This document shows, piece by piece, positions 56,960 to 64,000 of a DNA stretch of 64,000 nucleotides. Source of the stretch: a virus; IMG/VR virus record IMGVR_UViG_3300030098_002071, positions 1 through 64,000 of that record. One strand, written 5' to 3'. Within the stretch, counting starts at the first letter, position 1; every line of letters begins with the position of its first letter. The notes under the pieces were generated by a model. It did not search any database. It was given only the letters and a program-made list of their open reading frames with translations, and had not been told where the DNA came from. The position numbers and the translations under genes are program-made.

Positions 56960-57469
56960 TTAAGAAGGTATTTCCGTCCAAATTGTACTAGGTTCTGTTA
57001 TTTCCGTCCAACTACCGGAAGGGCCGTTTGATATCTCTGACCACTGTCCATCTGGGCCTTCTGGGACAGTTGCAAAGAATCCCGCAATACCACCTTCACC
57101 TGCGGTTATAAGTAATCCATCAACACTAATTCCAGCACCTCCCCCCGGTGTTACATTATTAGTAGCAGAAATAACAACACCTGCAGTAGTAACTGTTATA
57201 TTTCCTGTTCCAGTAAGAGTAACGCTTGCTACCCCAGAAGTAATAGCCCCTGCAGTAGTTAAAGTAACCCCTGCCCCACCAGCAACTGTAACGCTAGATA
57301 ACCCAGATGTTATTGCACCTGCAGTAGTAACTGTTATATTCCCCGCCCCACTAGGAGTAACACTAGCAACAGATGAAGTTATAGCTTGTCCTGTTAAGGT
57401 TATCGCCCCATTAACATTAAAGTTACCATCTGAAAAACCTGTAGCTGAATATTGGGGCGTACCAAACAT
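56960..57469 (-). CDS. repetitive beta-rich protein, 169 aa
   Basis: 169 residues built from repeats of about 20 residues: VTPSGAGNITVTTAGAITSG, VTVAGGAGVTLTTAGAITSG, VTLTGTGNITVTTAGVVISA, VTPGGGAGISVDGLLITAGE. Ends in WTEIS...WTEI...IWTEIPS. Probably an elongated beta structure, such as a tail spike or accessory fiber. Located among fibers. No named family recognised. Confidence 0.72.
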   Translation of the reverse strand: MFGTPQYSATGFSDGNFNVNGAITLTGQAITSSVASVTPSGAGNITVTTAGAITSGLSSVTVAGGAGVTLTTAGAITSGVASVTLTGTGNITVTTAGVVISATNNVTPGGGAGISVDGLLITAGEGGIAGFFATVPEGPDGQWSEISNGPSGSWTEITEPSTIWTEIPS

Positions 57470-57592
57470 TTATTCATCCAAACTGTTTAAATATATTATA
57501 TAAATTAAAAGTATTACAAACCCTACTAAAGACAATCCCGCCAAAACCAAAAAAACCACTTCTCCAAACAGCAACACCTTTGAACAACTCAA
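57470..57592 (-). CDS. possible tiny membrane protein, 40 aa
   Basis: TTG at 57592 overlaps the stop of the preceding gene (TTTGAG), TAA at 57470. The product MSCSKVLLFGEVVFLVLAGLSL plus a further hydrophobic stretch is almost entirely one membrane helix. It accounts for the 120-nt gap. A GTG at 57577 is an alternative start. No SD for the TTG; translational coupling would be needed. Confidence 0.45.
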   Translation of the reverse strand: MSCSKVLLFGEVVFLVLAGLSLVGFVILLIYIIYLNSLDE

Positions 57593-57792
57593 ATTTGTGT
57601 CTTACTCACTGCCGTCAAATAAGCAGTTTTTACAGAGTCCGTGTGATGCTCCGCAACTAGAGCTTTTATCTCATCACTCTCAGAACTTGTGTCATCAAGA
57701 GGCGAAATAGTTCGCCTGTGTATCGCACCGTCTGTCTCCTCTCGTATCTCTATAAATTTAAACTCTCCAACCACTCTTGTTGTCACATTCAT
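57589..57792 (-). CDS. small protein, 67 aa
   Basis: 67 residues (MNVTTRVVGEFKFIEIREETDGAIHRRTISPLDDTSSESDEIKALVAEHHTDSVKTAYLTAVSK). The FxFIEIREExxGxIHRRTxxP beginning and HTxxVxxAYxxA end recur in small proteins beside marine phage fibers; possibly a fiber chaperone. 12 nt after the fiber stop. Confidence 0.7.
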   Translation of the reverse strand: MNVTTRVVGEFKFIEIREETDGAIHRRTISPLDDTSSESDEIKALVAEHHTDSVKTAYLTAVSKTQI

Positions 57793-57804
57793 TTGTCGTT
57801 TTCC

Positions 57805-59106
57805 TTATGTTGTGAAATACCTCAAACTGAGCATAAAGTCGGTGTTGTTAGCTAAAAATTGTGCTCCTGTATTCACCTGCAAAGTTGACCCCCCAAAACT
57901 TGTTGCAAGAGAAAAGCTGGCGGCATTGGCCGTGGCAATTGCATAAACTTGATTTGCCGTAATTGTTCCAGAACTCCCCGCAAAGTTTAACCCGTAATGC
58001 AAAAGCGTGCCACTTGGCACAGAATGGTTACTGGCCGTAAAGGGCAGACTTACAAGGAACGTACCCGTTCCCGACCCCAAACTTGTTAAAGTAACCCGAC
58101 AAGTGATATGGCATATACGTCCTATTTTTGTGTAAAATCCAGCACTGTTCGACTGTGTGGTACTAGAGCCACCTACTGTAGCGGTAGCCGTGAACGTCCC
58201 CTCTTCGTAATCGTCCAAAGTGTTCGCATCTGAACTAGCAACTTGCGTGGCTGGAAACGCCACGCCTTTGGCGACAGTTGCAATTTCTGCCAGTGTAACT
58301 TTTCCATCGGATGCGATGGTTATGGCATCCGTGTCAGACGCACTACCAATTGTTTTCCCATCGCCAATGACGAGATCGTCAGCTATGGTCAATAGTCCTG
58401 CGGAACTTAGCGACATTTTTTCAGCCGCCGCCTCAGAACTCGCAGTCTTAAAACTCAACTTAGTAGCGTTGCTACTGCTACTGAAGTCGCCCTCGGATAC
58501 AGCCTCAATTCCTGCTGCAACCAACAATGCGTCGGTGCCTGTGCCCTCGTCAGGAGCCTGAAAATTTATTACTCCCAACTTATCATCAGCAGCAATATCA
58601 GTATCGCCAGTTTGTAATAATAATGTTGCCGGACTAGAACTCGTGGCTGGGTTTTTAATTGTTAACTTGGTAGCAATGTTCAAATCAACTAATAAATCGT
58701 AAACAGCACCACTAGACCCAGCACCGTCTGTGGCAACCATTTTCACGTCGCCATTAGGAATAGTAATAGTAGCACCTGAGCCTTGTTTAATTGTTATAGC
58801 TTTACCGCCTGTGGTGGCGTTTTCTATAATCCAAACTTTAGATAATGTGTTTGGAGCAAGGGTCACTTCTCTATCTGCACTAAGTGAAGTAGAAGTAATT
58901 TTCAAATATAAAGATCTTGCCTCATCTGTTGCACCATCAGCTACTGTAATAGTAGTATTAGCATCACTGCCCAAGTTTTCGGTGCCATAGCTAAACGCTT
59001 CAGCAATCAGCTCTAGGTTAGTATTGGTGACATTTCCCCATGTACCAGAGGCATCACCTGTTGCCATCTCATTGAGTCGTAAATCATTTACATAACTACT
59101 AGCCAT
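57805..59106 (-). CDS. tail fiber protein, copy B (complete)
   Basis: 433 residues. N-terminal anchor MASSYVNDLRLNEMATGDASGTWGN, shared with the 346-aa fiber, then a beta-rich shaft (TITVADGATDEARSLYLKI..., KMVATDGAGSSGAVYDLLVDLN, KLSFKTASSEAAAEKMSL), and a C-terminal domain with TDAITIASDGKVTLAE, TATVGGSSTTQSN and FYTKIGRICHITCRVTLTSLGSGTG. This C-terminal domain is the part repeated at bases 1-287. The protein is a tail fiber or adhesin with exchangeable ends. Confidence 0.85.
   Translation of the reverse strand: MASSYVNDLRLNEMATGDASGTWGNVTNTNLELIAEAFSYGTENLGSDANTTITVADGATDEARSLYLKITSTSLSADREVTLAPNTLSKVWIIENATTGGKAITIKQGSGATITIPNGDVKMVATDGAGSSGAVYDLLVDLNIATKLTIKNPATSSSPATLLLQTGDTDIAADDKLGVINFQAPDEGTGTDALLVAAGIEAVSEGDFSSSSNATKLSFKTASSEAAAEKMSLSSAGLLTIADDLVIGDGKTIGSASDTDAITIASDGKVTLAEIATVAKGVAFPATQVASSDANTLDDYEEGTFTATATVGGSSTTQSNSAGFYTKIGRICHITCRVTLTSLGSGTGTFLVSLPFTASNHSVPSGTLLHYGLNFAGSSGTITANQVYAIATANAASFSLATSFGGSTLQVNTGAQFLANNTDFMLSLRYFTT
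58064..58350. repeat. fiber C-terminal repeat, right copy (partner 1-287)
   Basis: See the left copy at 1-287: same orientation, no indels, 13 differences, first 68 bases identical. The homology begins at the first base of the window, so its true left limit cannot be seen. Confidence 0.95.
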
Positions 59107-59116
59107 AACTAAACTC

Positions 59117-59533
59117 CTAGTCTATCCTAATTATTGCATTTGTTCCTGCTGCTGGAAATACAATTTTGAATGTCCCACTAGAAACTGTAAAGTCACCACC
59201 AAAATCTAAAACAGCTATTGCTTTATCTCCATTAGTGTCATTATAAATCAATGCACCTCGTGCAGTAAAACTAGCTGAAGTCCATGTTGGATCATCAGCA
59301 TCAAAAAAAGCTGTAGTGCCAGAGGTTGAAACCGTAGTGCTAGTCAAAGCAACTCCCCCAGCAGTATAACCACTACCACTAACTTCGTTGCTTGTTGAAT
59401 AAGCTGTGGTACTAGCACCAAGACTCGCACTGCTAGTAAACAACGCCACTTTAATTGTATCTGATGCAAGGTCATGCTGTTCGTCTAAAATTTCTGATTT
59501 AAACGAAGTGCACATTGCTTGTGTAATTGCCAT
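59117..59533 (-). CDS. conserved virion-associated protein, copy B
   Basis: 138 residues, starting MAITQAMCTSFKSEILDEQHDL with LFTSSASLGASTTAYSTSNEVSGSGYTAGGVALT. Homolog of 997-1446 (149 residues): same start, same Ser/Thr-rich core and FPAAGTNAIIRID end. It directly follows the adaptor gene here, without the 96-aa gene that separates the pair in module A. Confidence 0.75.
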   Translation of the reverse strand: MAITQAMCTSFKSEILDEQHDLASDTIKVALFTSSASLGASTTAYSTSNEVSGSGYTAGGVALTSTTVSTSGTTAFFDADDPTWTSASFTARGALIYNDTNGDKAIAVLDFGGDFTVSSGTFKIVFPAAGTNAIIRID

Positions 59534-60159
59534 TAAATCCCTCCGCTGTATTCTGCCGTGTAATCACGAGCCATTTCTTGTTGAAACAATTGTATTGCCT
59601 CGTCAAACTGTCCTTTATATAATTTTAGCGTTTCTCCAGCTTTAAGAAAAGCTGAAGTTTCATATAAAGCACCAGAGAGTAGTACATTCTCTGCATTATC
59701 TCCTATCCAAGTGTTAGTATTTGATGAAGATAAACCTGTTTCTGGTGATATGAAGTCTACCTGATAAGAAAGAGTAGCACTAGGAGTTGGAGCTAAAGTT
59801 ATTACTGTGCCTGAAGTTGTAGCATTTTTAGTGCTGTACATTATTGGTGTACCTGTTGTTGCTGAGTTTTTCCAGTAATCTCTTAAATAGGAATCTATTC
59901 TATGATCTAAATAATTAACATTACTACTAGAGTCTGTTAAAGAAACCTGACGTATCATCCTAGCATTAGCAACAGTGTATTCCGAAGTTCCTACAACAAA
60001 TGTTCCTGTGACTGAGTTTCTGAAACAAGGTAAGCTCGGCAACTTTTGGAAAATCATTTCTTCAGTCTGAGCAATTATTACATTAATAGAGTCTGATAGC
60101 TCAGTTGAATCGTCCTCTATAAAATTTTTAATATTAGCAACCAATTCTGTATAATTCAT
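59533..60159 (-). CDS. SU10-type head-tail adaptor protein, copy B
   Basis: 208 residues from ATG 60159, which follows the TAA of the previous gene by one base; an in-frame upstream ATG at 60198 lies within that gene. MNYTELVANIKNFIEDDSTELSDSINVIIAQTEEMIFQKLP, then LSGALYETSAFLKAGETLKLYKGQFDEAIQLFQQEMARD. Same family and layout as 1736-2368. It joins the portal to the tail in SU10-like phages. Confidence 0.75.
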   Translation of the reverse strand: MNYTELVANIKNFIEDDSTELSDSINVIIAQTEEMIFQKLPSLPCFRNSVTGTFVVGTSEYTVANARMIRQVSLTDSSSNVNYLDHRIDSYLRDYWKNSATTGTPIMYSTKNATTSGTVITLAPTPSATLSYQVDFISPETGLSSSNTNTWIGDNAENVLLSGALYETSAFLKAGETLKLYKGQFDEAIQLFQQEMARDYTAEYSGGI

Positions 60160-60160
60160 A

Positions 60161-60967
60161 TTAACGTCCCCAAGTTCCAGAACCCCAAGTGTCTTCACCC
60201 CAAGCTCTGTTTGTTTCTATCGAAACGCTGCCAACCGCACCTGTACCAGCAACTCCTGTTTCAGTGATAGATGCTTCTGGAACTTCTGTTCCAACCGCAC
60301 CTGTAGCAGCAACTCCCACCTCTGTAATTGAGGTTTCAAATGTTTCTGTCCCTATTGCTCCCGCACCAGAAACTCCTGTTTCAGTTATAGATGCCTCTGG
60401 GACTTCTGTTCCTACTGCACCTGTACCAGCCAGCCCTGTTTCAGTGATAGATGCCTCTAGTGCTTCTGTTCCCACTGCACCTGTAGCAGCAACTCCTGTT
60501 TCAGTGATAGATGTTTCAAGTACTTCTGTTCCCACTGCACCTGTACCAGCCAGCCCTGTTTCAGTTATAGATGCCTCTGGTGTTTCTGTTCCTATTGCTC
60601 CAGTGCCTGCAACTCCACTTGGCTCTGTGTCCGTAGATATAAGCAGATCTGTTCTAGGGTCAAAACCAACCCCACCCACAGCATTTACTCCTACTCCTGG
60701 ACGCAGTCTAGGGTCAGTAAATATATCTCCATAATTATAACCTACAAAAAAACTTACATCATCAGGATCAGAACTCGGTCTAGGCTTAAAGAGTGATGTT
60801 GCATCAATTACATTCCTAGGAGGTCTTAGTTGAGGGTGCTTTTTATCATACTCCTCTGGCTCAACTCTTAAACCTTTCCAAGTAGTCTTCAACGATTTAT
60901 ACGGCACTTTAAATCCACTAATATCGCTCATAGCGACTGATTTTTTGCCTTTTGCGTATTTAACCAC
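60161..60967 (-). CDS. MPKYATGK-family protein with a 20-aa tandem repeat
   Basis: 268 residues. N-terminal domain MVKYAKGKKSVAMSDISGFKVPYKSLKTTWKG and EPEEYDKKHPQLRPPRNVIDATSLFKPRPSSDPDDVSFFVGYNYG belongs to the same family as the genes at 2832 and 60968. Residues ~123-248 are six 20-residue repeats of the type GAVGTEVPEASITETGVAGT, followed by a Trp-rich end (RAWGEDTWGSGTWGR). The repeats probably form a beta solenoid or a flexible arm. Copy A at 2832-3170 lacks them, so the insertion is module specific. Confidence 0.75.
   Translation of the reverse strand: MVKYAKGKKSVAMSDISGFKVPYKSLKTTWKGLRVEPEEYDKKHPQLRPPRNVIDATSLFKPRPSSDPDDVSFFVGYNYGDIFTDPRLRPGVGVNAVGGVGFDPRTDLLISTDTEPSGVAGTGAIGTETPEASITETGLAGTGAVGTEVLETSITETGVAATGAVGTEALEASITETGLAGTGAVGTEVPEASITETGVSGAGAIGTETFETSITEVGVAATGAVGTEVPEASITETGVAGTGAVGSVSIETNRAWGEDTWGSGTWGR
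60242..60601 (-). repeat. coding minisatellite, six 60-bp units
   Basis: A 60-bp unit (codons GAVGTEVPEASITETGVAGT and variants) is repeated six times plus a partial unit, in frame. Units alternate between the endings GLAGT and GVAAT/GVAGT, as if dimers had been duplicated. The repeat also leaves a long shadow frame on the plus strand. Confidence 0.95.
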
Positions 60968-61288
60968 TTAGCTCACCGATATTGTAAAATTTCCTATTGT
61001 GCCTTTTGCAGCAATGCCGACATTTATTTTATTTCTATCTTGTGTTAAAGAATAATTGTAGCCTACAAAAAAAGCAACCTCTTCCTGATCTGCATCTGCT
61101 CTAGGTTTAAAAAGTGCAACAGCATCTATTATATTTTTCCTAGGAGTTAACTGAGGTTGTTTGTGATCGTACTCTTCTGGTTCAACTTTCAGCCCATCCC
61201 AAGTAGTTTTTAGTTTCCTATACGGAACTTCAAAACCTGTGATATCACTAATTGCTACTGATTTTTTGCCTTTTGCTCGCCTAAGCAT
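60968..61288 (-). CDS. MPKYATGK-family protein, tandem paralog
   Basis: 106 residues: MLRRAKGKKSVAISDITGFEVPYRKLKTTWDGLKVEPEEYDHKQPQLTPRKNIIDAVALFKPRADADQEEVAFFVGYNY. Very similar to the first ~100 residues of the adjacent 60161-60967 product, with which it abuts without a gap, so module B contains a tandem duplication of a gene that is single in module A. Confidence 0.78.
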   Translation of the reverse strand: MLRRAKGKKSVAISDITGFEVPYRKLKTTWDGLKVEPEEYDHKQPQLTPRKNIIDAVALFKPRADADQEEVAFFVGYNYSLTQDRNKINVGIAAKGTIGNFTISVS

Positions 61289-61289
61289 A

Positions 61290-61970
61290 CTATGATAAAT
61301 TTAACCCTGTTGGACGAATCCTCATACTAACACCATCATTGTCTGTAGAGGCTGCAAATTCAAAAGCCCTTTCATAAACTTGGTTAAGAATATCAAATTT
61401 TTCTGGTTGATACTTCATAGCTAATTTACTTGCTAGTCCTGCACAAATACAATCCGACCACCTATAGGGCACATCTGCATCTTGATTAGACTCTGTGATA
61501 TCTTCTAATTGGTTTATTGACCAATAAACTAAACTATAAGAAGTGTCTTCAGGAACTTGCCATATGTAAATTACAGGTGTGTACTGTTTATCAATCATAT
61601 ACTGACTAGGCTTACCAGAAGAGCTTTTATTAGGCAGTTGATTATAGTCTGCTATGCTAATTCTTTCTACAGAAGTATCTGTTGTTGTGCTACCAACCGT
61701 TTCTCTCACCACAACATCAATTAAATCTATTGTACCAACAGGCAAAGTATAATTTTTCGTGTCTGCTGCAAGGCTAAGAGTATTATTCTGAACAGCCCAA
61801 TAGTTTATACCTCTATTGGACCATTCGGAAAAAAGCATGTTTAAACTGCGTCGAGCTGATTCAGCATGATAACCTGTGCGAGTTTGAGCATCAATACCAC
61901 AACGTTCGTATGCTTCGGAAATTATTTCCTCTACATTAGGTCTAAATGCGACTGTGCCTGAAGTTGTCAT
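61290..61970 (-). CDS. head-tail connector / tail completion protein, copy B
   Basis: 226 residues. EIISEAYERCGIDAQTRTGYHAESARRSLNMLFSEWSNRGINYW, LSLAADTKNYTLPVGTIDLIDVVVRE, SLVYWSINQLEDI..., YRWSDCICAGLASKLAMKY. Homolog of 3335-4021 with the same motif order. Stop overlaps nothing; the start overlaps the previous stop by one base. Confidence 0.75.
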   Translation of the reverse strand: MTTSGTVAFRPNVEEIISEAYERCGIDAQTRTGYHAESARRSLNMLFSEWSNRGINYWAVQNNTLSLAADTKNYTLPVGTIDLIDVVVRETVGSTTTDTSVERISIADYNQLPNKSSSGKPSQYMIDKQYTPVIYIWQVPEDTSYSLVYWSINQLEDITESNQDADVPYRWSDCICAGLASKLAMKYQPEKFDILNQVYERAFEFAASTDNDGVSMRIRPTGLNLS

Positions 61971-62383
61971 TAGTATTGCTTTATTGCTCGGATAACAACT
62001 TGGTAAGCATCACCTGTTGCACCTGCACCAGTAGTGGTAAATTTTATATCGCCTGTACCATTAGTTCCATAACCAGAGCTCGTAGGCAACCCTCCTAATG
62101 TAGAAAAGTTTTGGTAACCGCTTTGCCCTTCTGTTAAATGCAACATAATAACGTCTGTGTCTGCGTCAGCCAACACCTCTACAGTCATTGCGGATATAAC
62201 CCACCATATTTCTGCTATCCGAACTCCTGTGCAAGCACTACCATCTGCACTATTACTTAACCCAGATACATCTATTTTAAGCACAGCACTTTCATTACCT
62301 GTGTCAACATATTGATACTGAAAAGCGTAAACGACCTCACGAGTGCTTTCTGATATTTTAGTTGATGTTGTAATGTCTGCCAT
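61970..62383 (-). CDS. structural protein, 137 aa
   Basis: 137 residues; MADITTSTKISESTREVVYAFQYQYVDTGNESAVLKIDVSGLS, GVRIAEIWWVISAMTVEVLADADTDVIMLHLTEGQSG. I have seen similar proteins (beta-rich, W-W, ending RK-I-K) in capsid-gene neighbourhoods. It takes the place of the 93-aa gene and following small genes in module A, but is not a homolog of them. A head stabilisation role is possible. Confidence 0.65.
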   Translation of the reverse strand: MADITTSTKISESTREVVYAFQYQYVDTGNESAVLKIDVSGLSNSADGSACTGVRIAEIWWVISAMTVEVLADADTDVIMLHLTEGQSGYQNFSTLGGLPTSSGYGTNGTGDIKFTTTGAGATGDAYQVVIRAIKQY

Positions 62384-62398
62384 AATCTATCCTCCTTA

Positions 62399-62881
62399 CT
62401 AAGAAGCGTCAGAAGAACTAGATAGCCCAAAGAATTTCATAACAACAGTAGTATCTGCTCCGGGATCTCCAGAGAGAACAATCTCAACCTCATCTGCTGT
62501 GGCAGTGGCTGCTGTAGTAGCTCCTCCAGACATTCCTAAAACGCCATTGCAAGGGAAAAACCCTTTAAATCCCACTGAGTTTACTGCAGCTGAAATACCG
62601 TCTACAAATCCATCCGTATCGGCATCTGTGCCTATGTCTTGTAAATTAACAGCATTAGATGCAGCTCCAGTAACAGCTATCATTACACCCATTGGGATAA
62701 AATTAGAAGGAATACCAATAGCAGATTCTTTGCCTGTGGTATCACCGTCAGCAACGGTTACAGTTGCCACATAGGTTTCCATAGACATTGTATTAGTAAC
62801 AGCTCCTGTTGTGCTGTTAGTTATGATGGCATCGAAACCATCTTTGGACCGCACTGGTCCTGTGAATGTAGTATTAGCCAT
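62399..62881 (-). CDS. MANTTF-family structural protein, copy B
   Basis: 160 residues, about nine differences from the product of 5431-5913; most substitutions cluster at residues 20-29 (ITNSTTGAVT versus KTSTTTGEIT). DNA is also close to 90% identical, much more than for the neighbouring capsid and connector genes. Capsid-associated role as for copy A. Confidence 0.78.
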   Translation of the reverse strand: MANTTFTGPVRSKDGFDAIITNSTTGAVTNTMSMETYVATVTVADGDTTGKESAIGIPSNFIPMGVMIAVTGAASNAVNLQDIGTDADTDGFVDGISAAVNSVGFKGFFPCNGVLGMSGGATTAATATADEVEIVLSGDPGADTTVVMKFFGLSSSSDAS

Positions 62882-62933
62882 AATTAATCTCCTGTCTTGG
62901 CTATTGTCAGCTTTACGCTGTCAGAAGTTAAAG
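62882..62933 (-). promoter_or_regulatory. conserved leader of the MANTTF gene, copy B
   Basis: Nearly identical to 5914-5965, including AGGAG and GTCAG repeats. The homology ends just before the terminator hairpin. Confidence 0.45.
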
Positions 62934-62938
62934 ATTAA

Positions 62939-62962
62939 GGGGAAAGGCTATTGCCTTTCCCC
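62939..62962 (-). terminator. hairpin after MCP-B
   Basis: Ten-base-pair stem GGGGAAAGGC / GCCTTTCCCC with a 4-nt loop, 9 nt after the capsid stop; on the minus strand it is followed by TTAATCTTTAA, a weak U tract. Probably a partial terminator analogous to the double terminator behind MCP-A, though the stem sequence is unrelated. Confidence 0.75.
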
Positions 62963-62970
62963 TTATTTTG

Positions 62971-63879
62971 TTATGCAGCTCCTTCGGAACCAAAAAGTCC
63001 ACGCCAATCAGTAAACCCGAAAGAATATCTTTCACGCACTTTATAGCGTACATTCCCTGTTTCAAAGTCACCTTCCATGCCCTTTTTAAGAGGAGAACGT
63101 TGGAACATTTTTAAGCCATCAGGAACATCAGTTTTGACGAAGAATGCATCCGAGTCTGAAAGTCTACGCATAATATGGTAGCCTTGTGGTAAGTAACCAC
63201 CAGACCTAATAGCATTGATGTCGTTATCAGCTGTGCCTGTTCTAAGCTGTGACTCTAGTAACCTTTCTGCCACAAAAGTGTAAGCAGTTGGGACAATTAA
63301 CATTGTGCCTTGTGCAGCAACCCTAAGTCCACGATCGTCTTTCATATCAGCAATCTGAATAAGAATAGACTCTAGTGAAGTTTCGGAAAGGTCTGCAGCA
63401 GTAGCCAATGTGTTACTTTGGTTCCCGTTACGAGTTGGATGAGATGTGCTTAAAAGAGTCACCCCATCACCACCTGTAAAGCCAGCAGTTGTTGCATTGT
63501 TAAGAATATTTGCTGCTTTAATTTCTTTAGTTGCTGCCATTGAACGTGCTAATGCTTTTGTGTAACGAGAAGCAATCGATCCATACTGGCCATCCTCTTC
63601 TGCCTCTTCTGTTATACTGAAAGCTAAAGCGATTGTTTCATGCTGATAGCGTGCAGTCCATTGCTGGCTTGCAGTATCATATGATATAGCAGCACCTTCA
63701 TTCTTAACCGGAGCATTACCAAACCCCTCTAACAAAACATCTTCTTCAAATGCTCTGTTTGAGCTATTGGCTTCGAACACCGGAGCGTGCTCTGGTGGAT
63801 AACTATCATACTCAAGACCGAAGAGGGTGTTCAATCCTGGCTCGAGCATTTTAGCAAATTGAGCTCTATTCATTGCCAT
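62971..63879 (-). CDS. major capsid protein, copy B
   Basis: 302 residues, same length as copy A. RAQFAKMLEPGLNTLFGLEYDSYPPEH, AFEEDVLLEGFGNAPVKNEGAAISYDTASQQWTARYQHETIALAFSITEEAEEDGQYGSIASRYTKALARSMAATKEIKAANILNN, C-terminal VRYKVRERYSFGFTDWRGLFGSEGAA. About half of the residues are identical to copy A by eye, with the conserved stretches spread over the whole length, so both should fold as complete capsid subunits. SD AGGAGG upstream. Confidence 0.88.
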   Translation of the reverse strand: MAMNRAQFAKMLEPGLNTLFGLEYDSYPPEHAPVFEANSSNRAFEEDVLLEGFGNAPVKNEGAAISYDTASQQWTARYQHETIALAFSITEEAEEDGQYGSIASRYTKALARSMAATKEIKAANILNNATTAGFTGGDGVTLLSTSHPTRNGNQSNTLATAADLSETSLESILIQIADMKDDRGLRVAAQGTMLIVPTAYTFVAERLLESQLRTGTADNDINAIRSGGYLPQGYHIMRRLSDSDAFFVKTDVPDGLKMFQRSPLKKGMEGDFETGNVRYKVRERYSFGFTDWRGLFGSEGAA

Positions 63880-63895
63880 TGTTTATACCCTCCTA

Positions 63896-64000
63896 TTAAA
63901 TGCCAGCACTGTCTTTTAGAAGATGCTCGTTTATAAGCACTTCCATGACAGCGTTGGTTCCAAAAGAATTTTCAGGAGCATCATACAAAGCAATAATTTT
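63896..64000 (-). CDS. C-terminal end of a gene upstream of MCP-B (partial)
   Basis: The last 34 codons of a leftward gene that enters from the right edge: ...KIIALYDAPENSFGTNAVMEVLINE..., stop at 63896-63898. It is not similar to the end of the gene before MCP-A (…GGHAYMVGTGL), so the modules may differ there. Too short to identify. Confidence 0.55.
   Translation of the reverse strand, partial: KIIALYDAPENSFGTNAVMEVLINEHLLKDSAGI

Noticed and set aside
55908-59106. Diversity-generating retroelement acting on the fibers
   Set aside because: Fiber tip variation would fit, but there is no reverse transcriptase and no template/variable repeat pair with adenine-specific changes; the 13 differences between the fiber repeats are of mixed types.
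60242-60601. Regular 60-bp spacing as a possible CRISPR array
   Set aside because: There are no distinct repeat and spacer parts; the whole 60-bp unit repeats in frame within a gene.
60189-60734. Plus-strand open frame of 181 codons
   Set aside because: It is the antisense shadow of the 60-bp repeats in the minus-strand gene; repeats of a length divisible by three keep other frames open.
1-64000. Search for integrase, transposase or insertion sequence
   Set aside because: No tyrosine or serine recombinase motif or IS ends seen; the HTH_17 protein at 32001 alone is not evidence of lysogeny.
1-64000. Search for tRNA genes
   Set aside because: No cloverleaf with a GTTCGA-type T arm and CCA-compatible ends was found in the intergenic regions read by eye; a tRNAscan run would settle it.

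Overview
This window reads as most or all of one tailed-phage genome, probably marine, plus part of a second, related structural module. The DNA is AT-rich and gene-dense. The structural genes (SU10-type portal and adaptor, short-tail nozzle, large internal virion proteins, small basic proteins seen mainly in marine phages) point to a short-tailed phage of a Gram-negative marine bacterium. I see no integrase, tRNA gene, CRISPR array or host gene, so this looks like a virulent phage. The host cannot be named from the sequence.

Layout. (1) About 1-15.0 kb, minus strand: packaging and head genes, transcribed leftward as DUF3310 protein, small and large terminase, portal, GroES-like co-chaperonin, scaffold, major capsid protein (MCP-A), head-tail connector genes, and a tail fiber that runs off the left edge. 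(2) About 15.0-17.6 kb: a regulatory area with a divergent promoter region, two more consensus sigma70-type promoters, hairpin terminators, direct repeats and an AT-rich block with repeated TGTAAAAACA motifs (possible origin or operator). (3) 17.6-37.1 kb, plus strand: the early and replication region. It holds many small unknown genes, a DUF3150 / MoxR-type AAA / metallopeptidase-VWA triad, then VRR-NUC nuclease, family A DNA polymerase, RecB-like nuclease, HNH protein, SNF2-type helicase, ssDNA-binding protein and a primase-helicase. A 28-nt palindrome occurs four times in this region, each just upstream of a gene start. (4) 37.1-57.8 kb, minus strand: tail, DNA ejection and lysis genes. They include a 2384-aa internal virion protein with an HEAAH protease motif, an 863-aa protein, a T7 gp13-like acetyltransferase, the tail nozzle, an M15 endolysin, a 3-TM holin and tail fibers. 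(5) 57.8-64.0 kb, minus strand: a second fiber, connector set and major capsid protein (MCP-B), in the same order as in region 1 but with fewer genes.

The most notable feature is that regions 1 and 5 are parallel. Most gene pairs are clearly diverged (the two MCPs look about half identical by eye). Two segments are nearly identical: the fiber C-terminus (window bases 1-287 against 58064-58350, 13 mismatches and no gaps) and a 160-aa structural protein with its leader. The first 68 bases of the window match 58064-58131 exactly. The simplest reading is a circular or terminally redundant genome of about 58,063 bp, whose assembly then continued through the shared fiber domain into a relative's structural module. 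A genome that truly carries two capsid modules is the exciting alternative and can be tested.

How it would work as a virus: early rightward promoters express takeover and replication genes, and DNA is copied by the AEP-like primase-helicase and family A polymerase with ssDNA-binding and nuclease helpers. Leftward late transcription makes the head, the internal ejection proteins, the short tail with fibers, and the holin and endolysin for lysis.
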